From Neptunomonas marina (GTDB lineage Bacteria; Pseudomonadota; Gammaproteobacteria; Pseudomonadales; Balneatricaceae): a stretch of 37,771 bases of DNA. A program made the position numbers and the translations under genes. Location: NCBI RefSeq assembly GCF_004005935.1, contig NZ_SACQ01000013.1, positions 1-37,771 on the forward strand, in the 5' to 3' direction. A model generated the notes under the pieces. It worked only from the letters and a program-made list of their open reading frames with translations. It was not told the DNA's origin and searched no databases. This document shows positions 29,502-37,771 of the stretch, piece by piece (position 1 is the first letter of the stretch; each line of letters begins with the position of its first letter).

Positions 29502-29531
29502 AAAAGGCCTCGCGATACAACAACGAGGCCT
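29498..29531 (-). terminator. Terminator of the GGA-rich RNA (distal)
   Basis: On the minus strand AGGCCTCG and CGAGGCCT (plus 29524-29531 and 29505-29512) form an 8-bp stem followed by T6 (plus A run 29500-29505). The opposite direction lacks a T run, so it mainly serves the minus strand. It abuts the glycosyltransferase stop codon. Confidence 0.85.
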
Positions 29532-29750
29532 GCTTTCTGGTGTCCCTGTGCGGTTGATAGTTCCTTTGCCATCTTGGCTGACTCATCCTAAGCCTTTTCC
29601 GTCAGTCCTACTTCCTTTGCCGCCTTGTTACGCTCCGTGTCCGTTATCCTTGGCAGCACTCTTCCCTCAGCTCCGTTTGCTGAATACAGCTCAGCGTCCA
29701 GCTGGTCTATCATCCTGTACCGCGCCATTATCCTGTTTGTCAGAAAGTGA
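29498..29750 (-). ncRNA. CsrB/RsmYZ-like regulatory RNA, terminator-proximal unit
   Basis: The minus strand here is not a plausible gene but carries 14 GGA triplets between 29543 and 29733, often as AGGA, AAGGA, ACGGA or AGGGA. Examples are ACAGGATGATAG, CAAGGATAACGGACACGGAG and TTAGGATGAG. Short stems such as GCTGA/TCAGC and GCCA/TGGC lie between the GGAs. It ends in a strong terminator. CsrB, CsrC, RsmY and RsmZ RNAs have this make-up and bind CsrA/RsmA through GGA. The 5' end is not defined and no clear promoter is seen after the upstream hairpin, so it may be part of one longer transcript. Confidence 0.75.
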
Positions 29751-29755
29751 TTCTG

Positions 29756-29925
29756 ATAAAAAAGGCCTCACAATTCCTTTGCGAGGCCTTCCCTTTGGCT
29801 TCCATTTTCCTTGCAGTACCAAGGCTTCCTTGCTTACATCCTTGTGTCCTTTCTGCGGCCGGGGCCATCCTTTAATTCGTTCCATGAACAGGAGATCCAC
29901 GTGAATCATTATGGCTGAGGTCCGA
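29756..29925 (-). ncRNA. CsrB/RsmYZ-like regulatory RNA, promoter-proximal unit
   Basis: Upstream of the first unit, the minus strand has 11 more GGA triplets between 29775 and 29923. Examples are AAAGGACACAAGGATG, GCAAGGAAGCC, GCAAGGAAAATGGAAGCC and AAGGGAAGG. It ends in its own terminator, whose loop displays AAAGGAAUU. The 5' end is set only roughly at the first GGA. No convincing promoter or full GacA/UvrY box (TGTAAG-N6-CTTACA) was found, although a half box TGTAAG occurs at 29833-29838. It could be a second sRNA gene or the 5' half of a single CsrB-size RNA of about 400 nt. Confidence 0.62.
29758..29790 (-). terminator. Terminator of the GGA-rich RNA (proximal)
   Basis: On the minus strand AAGGCCTCGC (29790-29781) pairs with GTGAGGCCTT (29771-29762) in a 10-bp stem with one G-U, then T6 (29763-29758). 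The stem and tail closely resemble the distal terminator. The loop contains a GGA. Confidence 0.85.
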
Positions 29926-30027
29926 AAATTTAACATAGGAAAAAGTCCTAATTTTAAGACTTCGGTGTGAAAACTCTTTTGGACGCAATATAGACAGCCT
30001 GAACCGAACTACTTAAACTGGCGTAAA

Positions 30028-30111
30028 TCTTGTCGGGGTGCTGAACTGACGTTTGGCTGAGATTAAACCCGTGGAACCTGATTCGGTTAGTGCCGACGTA
30101 GGAAATCGAGA
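30028..30111 (+). promoter_or_regulatory. TPP riboswitch (THI box)
   Basis: The aptamer core is unmistakable: CGGGGTGC, GGCTGAGA, ACCCGTGGAACCTGAT, GGTTAGTGCC and CGTAGGAAA in the conserved order. Helix P1 can form from TCTTG (30028-30032) and CGAGA (30107-30111). It binds thiamine pyrophosphate and lies upstream of thiD-thiC, both thiamine pyrimidine genes. There is no T-run terminator after it. Instead CTCCGC (30149-30154) can pair with GCGGAG (30175-30180), the only good ribosome-binding site before thiD, which suggests translational control. Confidence 0.95.
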
Positions 30112-30193
30112 GCATTTTATATGGTAAGTTGTATCGATCTGATCAGAGCTCCGCGTATAGCGAATATCTATGTTGCGGAGGCGTTGCTGTCAG

Positions 30194-32942
<2,749 letters not shown>

Positions 32943-32962
32943 GGTTTTTCTTAGGGTGACCC

Positions 32963-32988
32963 AAAAAGCCGCTTAGAGCGGCTTTTTT
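32963..32988 (+). terminator. thiDC terminator
   Basis: AAAAAGCCGCT (32963-32973) and AGCGGCTTTTTT (32977-32988) form an 11-bp stem with a three-base TAG loop and end in six T. It lies about 20 bases past the thiC stop. Confidence 0.93.
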
Positions 32989-33005
32989 GTTTCGTGGAGA
33001 AATGT

Positions 33006-33236
33006 ATGTCTGATGAGCTGATAAAGTACCTTGCTGTGGCTGCGTTGGTGCTATTTGCGTTTATTCCGGTAACTTATCAAACTATTCGGCAGCGCCGGCT
33101 TAACCCACCCCCTATGGCTAAGCATGACCGCAAACTGTTCAGATTGTGGCGCTCAGACCCTGAAGCGTATGAGCGCCAGTATGGCGAGATGGACAGGCAA
33201 TATTTAGCGAAAAAAGCGGATAAAGAAAAACGCTAA
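33006..33236 (+). CDS. Small single-pass membrane protein, unknown function
   Basis: This 76-residue protein has a short N-terminus (MSDELIK), one hydrophobic segment (YLAVAALVLFAFIPVTY, about residues 8-24), and then a charged cytoplasm-like tail rich in Arg, Lys and Asp. GGAG precedes the ATG at 33006 at good spacing. A GTG at 32994 would add four residues. I do not recognise the family. It follows the thiC terminator and ends 6 bases before the convergent anti-sigma gene. Confidence 0.65.
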   Translation: MSDELIKYLAVAALVLFAFIPVTYQTIRQRRLNPPPMAKHDRKLFRLWRSDPEAYERQYGEMDRQYLAKKADKEKR

Positions 33237-33242
33237 AAGCGG

Positions 33243-33431
33243 CTATTTGGCGCTAAGCTCTTTATCGTGGCGCTGGTGACACCAGTCATGGATCGCGTTC
33301 AGGTGAGTATGGCAGCGGCGGCAGTTTTTGCACATCGCCATATGTACTTTTAGCATCGTCTTCTCTTTGAAGCTCAACGGCGTATCGAGCTGTTTTGACA
33401 TCAAGTAGGATGCTTTTACACAGGACTTCAT
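33243..33431 (-). CDS. Zinc-finger anti-sigma factor (ZAS type)
   Basis: This 62-residue protein begins MKSCVKASYLMSKQLDTPLS and contains the ZAS motif H30-x3-C34-x2-C37 (HMAMCKNC), with Cys4 as a possible further ligand. Similar small putative zinc-finger proteins sit after ECF sigma factors and hold them inactive. It has no membrane segment, so it should be cytoplasmic and may respond to oxidants. AGGAGAGG precedes its start. Its ATG overlaps the sigma stop as ATGA, so the pair is coupled. Confidence 0.82.
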   Translation of the reverse strand: MKSCVKASYLMSKQLDTPLSFKEKTMLKVHMAMCKNCRRCHTHLNAIHDWCHQRHDKELSAK

Positions 33432-33997
33432 ACAGCCTCTCCTTTCAAAAACCAGCCCTTCTCTAAACAACCGCGAAGCTTAAGCCGAGCGCGGTGCAAA
33501 ATCGTCCAAACATTCTGTTCTGAAATATCTAGACAGTCGCAAATCTCGGTAGTTTCCAGATCCATCAACTCGCGCAGGGCAAAAACGCGCGCTGTGCTGG
33601 TGGGTAGGTGGAGTAGGCAAAAATCAAACACTTCCCAAAAATTGCTGCGCAAGTGCAGATCCTCTGGGCTGTGCCAATGGCTGGGCGCTGCATCTAAGTC
33701 CCAATGGCTACGCTCGTCGAACATGGAGTCGATATCGATCTCATCTTCGTCAGAGACGAAACGCTCGCGTTCACGCTTTGCACGACGAATATAGTCAACG
33801 AGCTTATTACGCAGAATGCTGTACACCCAAGTATCAAACTGCGCATTGCCTTGGTAGGTTGATAACCCCTCAAGGGCGCCGATCAGGGCATCCTGCACAA
33901 GATCTTCTGCATGACCTCTGTCTTGGACTTGAAGAAGTGTAAAAGCGATGAGCTTCGGGCGCAGAGCTTCAAACTGTTTTTCATAAGATGCTTGCAT
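33428..33997 (-). CDS. ECF-type RNA polymerase sigma factor
   Basis: This 189-residue protein has only the sigma region 2 and region 4 domains. Region 2 (about 10-75) includes HAEDLVQDALIGAL and TWVYSILRNKLVDYIRR, for core binding and -10 recognition. A long acidic linker follows (SDEDEIDIDSMFDE, about 82-95). Region 4 (about 130-180) contains the helix-turn-helix DLETTEICDCLDISEQNVWTILHRARLKL. The partner is the overlapping zinc anti-sigma factor. The regulon and inducing signal are unknown. An oxidant or metal signal is a guess from the partner type. Confidence 0.9.
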   Translation of the reverse strand: MQASYEKQFEALRPKLIAFTLLQVQDRGHAEDLVQDALIGALEGLSTYQGNAQFDTWVYSILRNKLVDYIRRAKRERERFVSDEDEIDIDSMFDERSHWDLDAAPSHWHSPEDLHLRSNFWEVFDFCLLHLPTSTARVFALRELMDLETTEICDCLDISEQNVWTILHRARLKLRGCLEKGWFLKGEAV

Positions 33998-34089
33998 ATC
34001 AGGCGCTTATCTTCCGGTGTTGTCTAGAGACACATTTTAGCAAAAGCTCTATTGCGTGTGCGGAATAATATGGCTGCATTGTTAATTTC

Positions 34090-34132
34090 TAGTGTGTATA
34101 TCGGCCTCGTAGTGAGGTACTAGTGAGGTTAC
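34090..34132 (+). repeat. TAGTG-type direct repeats upstream of the chemoreceptor gene
   Basis: TAGTGAGGTAC (34110-34120) and TAGTGAGGTTAC (34121-34132) are back-to-back direct copies at an 11-bp period. A weaker TAGTGTGTA copy starts at 34090. The repeats lie between the divergent ECF sigma and chemoreceptor genes and could bind a regulator. Confidence 0.4.
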
Positions 34133-34231
34133 TTTTGATGTGAATCAATGCGCCCATCGCTATTTTTTGGGAGGAGGCCTGAGAAATATCTGCTACTTTT
34201 AAGGTGGCCGGTTTATAAGTTCACAGGATTC

Positions 34232-35806
34232 ATGGATAGAGTTATGGCAAATTTTGGACTTACAGGAACGGAGGTCAAGATCCCACAGGGCAGTCGTCTG
34301 ATCTCAACCACCGATCTCAAGGGGTCAATCACCTATGCAAACGAAGACTTCATCAAGGTTAGTGGCTTTACAAAAGAGGAGCTAATAGGCAGCCCTCACA
34401 ATTTGGTTAGGCACAACTTTATGCCCAAGCTCGCGTTCCAAGACATGTGGGACGCACTGGGGTCAGGGGAAGCTTGGCGCGGCATCGTTGTGAATCGTTG
34501 TAAAGATGGCGGCTACTACTGGGTGGATGCCTACGTAACTCCCATTTATGTGGATGGCCAAAAAGTTGGCTACCAATCGGTGCGGGTAACACCCGATCCA
34601 AAGCTAGTTCAGCGCGCGGGCCAGTTGTACGAAAAGATTAATGCAGCGCAAGGTCGCTTTAGCATTAAAACATTTTCTATTGCGCCTACTGCCTTGGTGA
34701 TTTTCTCGATACTGTCGTTACTCTTTGGCGGCTACCTTACGTTACAAGCGCCTTGGTATGTTGCTGGATTTTTTGCCCTCTTGCAGTTAACCGCTATTGT
34801 CGGCTTTAGCCACTTCTTCTGGCGCCCGATTCAGCATCTTGTTAATAGGTCACGTGCGATTGCCGATGCGCCGCTGGCACAGCACGTTTTCTCCCATCAG
34901 CGTAATGAGTTTGGGCAAATTGAGCTGGCGTTACAGATGGAGTCGGCACGGATGCATACGGTATTAGGCAGAATCGATGATTTTGCTGGGGAAGTGAGCG
35001 AGGTCGTTGGTCTTGTTGAGAACGCTGTCGGTGAGACTAGATCCGGTGTTTCTCAGCAAAACCATGAAACTGATATGGTCGCCGCTTCGGTCACCGAGCT
35101 GGCATCATCTGCAGTAGAGATCGCCCAGAATATGGTATCGACATCGAACGCTGTGCAAGATGCTAAAGGTAAAACGGCCCAAGGTGAGCAGGATTTAAAA
35201 CAGGTGGTCAGTGCGATCCAAAGTGTTCATGAGCAAGTGTATTTGGCTGAAGCCGAATCAACAAAGTTAAAGCAGAGCACCGCTGAGATTGAGCAGGTCA
35301 TCAGTGTGATAACTGAGATAGCCGAACAGACAAACCTGCTAGCGCTGAATGCAGCGATAGAAGCTGCCAGAGCAGGTGAGTATGGCCGTGGGTTTGCTGT
35401 GGTGGCTGATGAGGTGCGCACATTGGCTACTCGAACTAAAGACTCGACTTCCAGTGTCCAGCAAACGGTTAACAACATCGTCGGGTCGGTTGCTGAAGTC
35501 GTCAAAACACTCGAGATGTCGCGTGATCGGGTGCAACACAGCAGTGAGTTATCGGATAGCGTTAAGATCAGTTTCGACGAGCTGAGCCGCACCATTGATG
35601 AGATCGCAGAACGTTCGGTTGGGGTTGCTAGTGCCGCCGAAGAGCAGACCGCTGTCGTCGATGAGATCCAACGCAACGTAGAAATGCTTCGCCAGCGCAG
35701 TGATATGACAGCGCGTGCGTCAGATGATACGGATGCCGCCTCTCGCGAGCTACGAGATATGCAGCGTCAATTAGCGTCGATGGTGAAGGCGTTCGATAAT
35801 CCCTAG
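34232..35806 (+). CDS. Aer-like PAS-domain methyl-accepting chemotaxis protein
   Basis: This chemoreceptor (about 524 residues from ATG 34232) has no periplasmic sensor. It starts with a cytoplasmic PAS domain of the Aer type: [41 protein letters not shown] and [14 protein letters not shown]. Two adjacent hydrophobic segments follow (near 34660-34830). The signalling domain has the conserved tip [35 protein letters not shown]. Aer senses redox state through FAD, and FAD binding here is inferred. The frame opens at 34148. Homologues favour a start at 34232 or 34244, neither with an ideal ribosome-binding site. Confidence 0.9.
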   Translation: MDRVMANFGLTGTEVKIPQGSRLISTTDLKGSITYANEDFIKVSGFTKEELIGSPHNLVRHNFMPKLAFQDMWDALGSGEAWRGIVVNRCKDGGYYWVDAYVTPIYVDGQKVGYQSVRVTPDPKLVQRAGQLYEKINAAQGRFSIKTFSIAPTALVIFSILSLLFGGYLTLQAPWYVAGFFALLQLTAIVGFSHFFWRPIQHLVNRSRAIADAPLAQHVFSHQRNEFGQIELALQMESARMHTVLGRIDDFAGEVSEVVGLVENAVGETRSGVSQQNHETDMVAASVTELASSAVEIAQNMVSTSNAVQDAKGKTAQGEQDLKQVVSAIQSVHEQVYLAEAESTKLKQSTAEIEQVISVITEIAEQTNLLALNAAIEAARAGEYGRGFAVVADEVRTLATRTKDSTSSVQQTVNNIVGSVAEVVKTLEMSRDRVQHSSELSDSVKISFDELSRTIDEIAERSVGVASAAEEQTAVVDEIQRNVEMLRQRSDMTARASDDTDAASRELRDMQRQLASMVKAFDNP

Positions 35807-35808
35807 GG

Positions 35809-35836
35809 TTGACCCATAAAAGGGAGTGCGCATAAT
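35809..35836 (+). promoter_or_regulatory. Likely sigma70 promoter of the GloC-type gene
   Basis: TTGACC (35809-35814), a 16-bp spacer and CATAAT (35831-35836) each differ from consensus at one base. The box starts a few bases after the chemoreceptor stop and about 34 bases before the next start codon. Confidence 0.6.
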
Positions 35837-35869
35837 CGAACTATCTAAACGTTGAACATTTGAGGCGCT

Positions 35870-36511
35870 ATGAAGTTTTCAGTCGTACCGGTTACCGCTT
35901 TTCAGCAGAACTGCACCATTGCTTGGTGTGAACAAACATGCAAAGCAGCGGTGATTGATCCTGGTGGAGATATTAGCCAAATAACGAAAGTATTAGAGCA
36001 AAATGACTTAACCCTAGAGAAAATTTTGCTAACACATGGGCATATTGATCATGCTGGTGGTACAGCTGAGCTTGCTGCGCAATTTGGTGTACCGATAGAG
36101 GGGCCTCATCGCGGTGATAGTTTCTGGATAGAGCAGCTCGCACAGCAAAGCCAAATGTTTGGATTTCCTCAGGTTGAAAGTTTCGAGCCAACGCGTTGGT
36201 TAGAAGATGGCGATACCGTTTTAGTTGGTAACAGTGTGCTTCAAGTGCTTCACTGTCCGGGGCATACGCCAGGGCATGTCGTGTTTTATGATGCCGAGTC
36301 GAATGTTGCGCAAGTAGGGGATGTTTTATTCCAAGGCTCTATCGGGCGAACGGATTTCCCCGGGGGAAACCATGACGAGTTGCTTCACTCCATCACTGAA
36401 AAATTATTCGCTTTAGGCGATGGTGTGAGGTTCATCCCAGGACACGGGCCACAGTCAACACTCGGCCACGAGCGCAAGACCAATCCGTTTGTGGCAGGAC
36501 GCCATGGTTAA
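35870..36511 (+). CDS. MBL-fold metallo-hydrolase, type II glyoxalase (GloC/YcbL-like)
   Basis: This 213-residue protein has the metallo-beta-lactamase motif THGHIDH (55-61). Further metal ligands lie in CPGHTPGHVVF, VGDVLFQGSIGRTDF and FIPGHGP. Its size and motifs match YcbL/GloC proteins, which hydrolyse S-lactoylglutathione and lack the C-terminal domain of GloB. The SIGRTDFPGG segment is typical of this group. It is likely cytoplasmic. It has its own probable promoter and is convergent with pfkA. Confidence 0.9.
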   Translation: MKFSVVPVTAFQQNCTIAWCEQTCKAAVIDPGGDISQITKVLEQNDLTLEKILLTHGHIDHAGGTAELAAQFGVPIEGPHRGDSFWIEQLAQQSQMFGFPQVESFEPTRWLEDGDTVLVGNSVLQVLHCPGHTPGHVVFYDAESNVAQVGDVLFQGSIGRTDFPGGNHDELLHSITEKLFALGDGVRFIPGHGPQSTLGHERKTNPFVAGRHG

Positions 36512-36530
36512 TTAATGTTTATTTGCGGTA

Positions 36531-37538
36531 CTACTTGTGCAGTAGTGCCGCGATATCGAACAGCTTCCTATCTAGAACCTTCTTCTCTTCGATAACGCGT
36601 TGTAGCGGCACATCGACGATAGCTCCTTTGTGAACGCCAACCATGATGTCACTATAGCCTGCTAGTAGATACTCAACGGCAGCGGTGCCTAAGCAGGATG
36701 CTAACATTCGGTCATGCCCTGAAGGACTGCCCCCGCGCTGTATATGACCAAGTATCGAGATTTTAGGGTCTTGGCCTTGCGCTTTTAGCTGCGCAGCTAG
36801 GCGATGGGTAAGATCGGGATCTCGGCCTTCGGCAACAACGATTATGCCGCTAGAACCTTGTCCTTTGGAGTGGCGCTCCGCTAACGTAATACATAGATCG
36901 TGAAAGTCGAATGCGTATTCAGGTACGACGACCATCTCTGCGCCGCAAGCAATACCCACCTGTGTTGCGATAAACCCAGAGTTACGTCCCATCACTTCGA
37001 CTAAAAAGAGGCGCTCGTGTGATCGGGCCGTATCCCGAATTCTATCAATCGCCTCTACTGCAGTATTTACGGCCGTGTCGAAGCCTATAGTGTCATCAGT
37101 GCCGGGAATGTCGTTATCGATCGTTCCGGGTAATCCAATCACCGGAATGCCGTGTTCCTGACACAATATATGTGCACCCGTCAGTGAGCCGTCTCCACCA
37201 ATGACGACAAGAGCTTCGATTCCACGTGAACTCAAGTTACGCGCAGCAACGTCGCGAACAGATGGGTCGGAAAACTCAGGGCAGCGAGCGCTCTTTAAAA
37301 CGGTGCCTCCTTTCTGAACGATATTTGTAACAGAGCGAGAACTCATCAAAGTGATATCATCCGACACCAAACCTTGATAGCCCCTGCGAACTCCAAAGAC
37401 TTGCTTGACTCCGCTGTTTAATGCGGCGCGCACGATGCTGCGGATGGCTGGGTTCATCCCCGACGAGTCGCCGCCGCTTGTGAGTATGCCGACAGCGTTG
37501 TAGTGCTTCTCGGGTTTCAGATCAGGTATGGAAAGCAT
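36531..37538 (-). CDS. pfkA: ATP-dependent 6-phosphofructokinase
   Basis: PfkA makes fructose 1,6-bisphosphate from fructose 6-phosphate, the committed glycolytic step. The 335 residues include GILTSGGDSSGMN, the ATP loop GGDGS (114-118) and PGTIDNDIPGTD with the catalytic aspartates. The MGRNSGFIA substrate segment and GHIQRGGSPS follow. Glycine in the GGDG position and in PGTIDND indicate ATP and not pyrophosphate as donor. It has about 10 extra residues at the N-terminus relative to E. coli PfkA. It lies just upstream of, and divergent from, the rRNA promoter. Confidence 0.95.
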   Translation of the reverse strand: MLSIPDLKPEKHYNAVGILTSGGDSSGMNPAIRSIVRAALNSGVKQVFGVRRGYQGLVSDDITLMSSRSVTNIVQKGGTVLKSARCPEFSDPSVRDVAARNLSSRGIEALVVIGGDGSLTGAHILCQEHGIPVIGLPGTIDNDIPGTDDTIGFDTAVNTAVEAIDRIRDTARSHERLFLVEVMGRNSGFIATQVGIACGAEMVVVPEYAFDFHDLCITLAERHSKGQGSSGIIVVAEGRDPDLTHRLAAQLKAQGQDPKISILGHIQRGGSPSGHDRMLASCLGTAAVEYLLAGYSDIMVGVHKGAIVDVPLQRVIEEKKVLDRKLFDIAALLHK

Positions 37539-37653
37539 GATGGATACCTCGTCTTGTCGAAAGCGCGATCGTCGATACAGTGATAAACAGTATACGTTTT
37601 AAACGGTTACATTTATCAGAAAAGAAAAATTTCCACTTTTTTACAAATAAGTG

Positions 37654-37681
37654 TTGACGGCAGAAGGGAGGTCTCTATAAT
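37654..37681 (+). promoter_or_regulatory. rRNA operon P1-type promoter
   Basis: TTGACG (37654-37659), a 16-bp spacer and TATAAT (37676-37681) are followed by the discriminator ACGCCTCCACT, very like rrn P1 promoters. The A/T-rich stretch before it (about 37615-37650) resembles an UP element. The roughly 80 bases after it look like an rRNA leader with no open frame. The 16S gene would start beyond the window. Confidence 0.85.
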
Positions 37682-37771
37682 ACGCCTCCACTCGCTGAGG
37701 GAGTCACCGAAAGGACGACAAAGACAACGAGTCATAACGAAGATAACGTGTTGTTTTAGAACATCTTTTTA

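Noticed and set aside
29548-29904. Plus-strand open frame of 118 codons rich in Pro, Leu and Ser
   Set aside because: It is the complement of the GGA-rich RNA. The CCT/TCC bias yields Pro and Ser codons without a protein signature, and no ribosome-binding site is seen.
29691-29936. Minus-strand open frame of 81 codons in the glycosyltransferase-thiD gap
   Set aside because: It crosses the proximal terminator and T run, has no recognisable family, and its Lys/Gly/Arg-rich codons are explained by the AAGGA-rich RNA composition.
33203-33237. TTTAGCG/CGCTAAA inverted repeat near the anti-sigma stop as a terminator
   Set aside because: The 21-base loop and weak stem without a following T run do not make a convincing terminator on either strand.
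35227-35676. 149-codon minus-strand frame opposite the chemoreceptor
   Set aside because: It is antisense to the conserved signalling domain and Ser/Thr/Ala-rich, with no family match or ribosome-binding site.

Overview
The window looks like a stretch of chromosome from a gammaproteobacterium, most like Oceanospirillales or pseudomonad relatives. The basis is core-gene synteny: yibN-grxC-secB divergent from gpmI-envC-ctpA-yibQ, coaBC-dut-algC-argB, and coaBC beside radC-rpmB-rpmG. SlmA and an enteric-style NtrC/sigma54 layout at glnA and ntrBC agree with this. Genus assignment from sequence alone is not secure. The window opens inside the 3' end of a 5S rRNA and closes just after a strong rrn P1-type promoter on the same strand. 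It therefore appears to span the interval between two co-directional rRNA operons.

Layout. 1-90: 5S end and terminator. 170-1826: molybdenum cofactor genes mobA and moaA. 1867-3960: DTW-domain tRNA enzyme, convergent with dtd and proline iminopeptidase. 4079-5905: typA/bipA. 6177-10594: nitrogen control block of glnA, ntrB and ntrC, with two sigma54 promoters each preceded by paired NtrC boxes. 10651-12008: trmL and an exported M14 peptidase. 12072-13242: secB, grxC and a membrane rhodanese. 13423-18430: gpmI, envC, ctpA and yibQ. 18427-23036: coaBC-dut-algC-argB-slmA. 23157-24473: radC, rpmB, rpmG. 24561-26997: a MocR-type regulator divergent from an EamA transporter. 27007-29501: mutM, a PAP2 phosphatase and a glycosyltransferase. 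29498-29925 (minus strand): GGA-rich non-coding RNA. 30028-32942: TPP riboswitch, thiD, thiC. 33006-33997: small membrane protein, and an ECF sigma factor with a zinc anti-sigma. 34232-37538: Aer-like chemoreceptor, GloC-type hydrolase and pfkA.

The most interesting non-coding signal is on the minus strand at 29498-29925. Here 25 GGA triplets occur within about 380 nt, against one on the plus strand. Two near-identical intrinsic terminators punctuate the stretch. This is the signature of CsrB/RsmYZ-type RNAs that titrate CsrA/RsmA, and it appears as a tandem pair divergent from the thiamine operon.

Other regulatory structure includes a TPP aptamer followed by a hairpin that can mask the thiD ribosome-binding site. 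A terminator-like palindrome plus T8 lies inside the envC signal-peptide codons, and the slmA terminator lies inside the convergent yibQ coding sequence. A perfect 9-bp inverted repeat sits between the MocR regulator and its divergent transporter. No phage, insertion sequence, CRISPR array or tRNA gene was seen.
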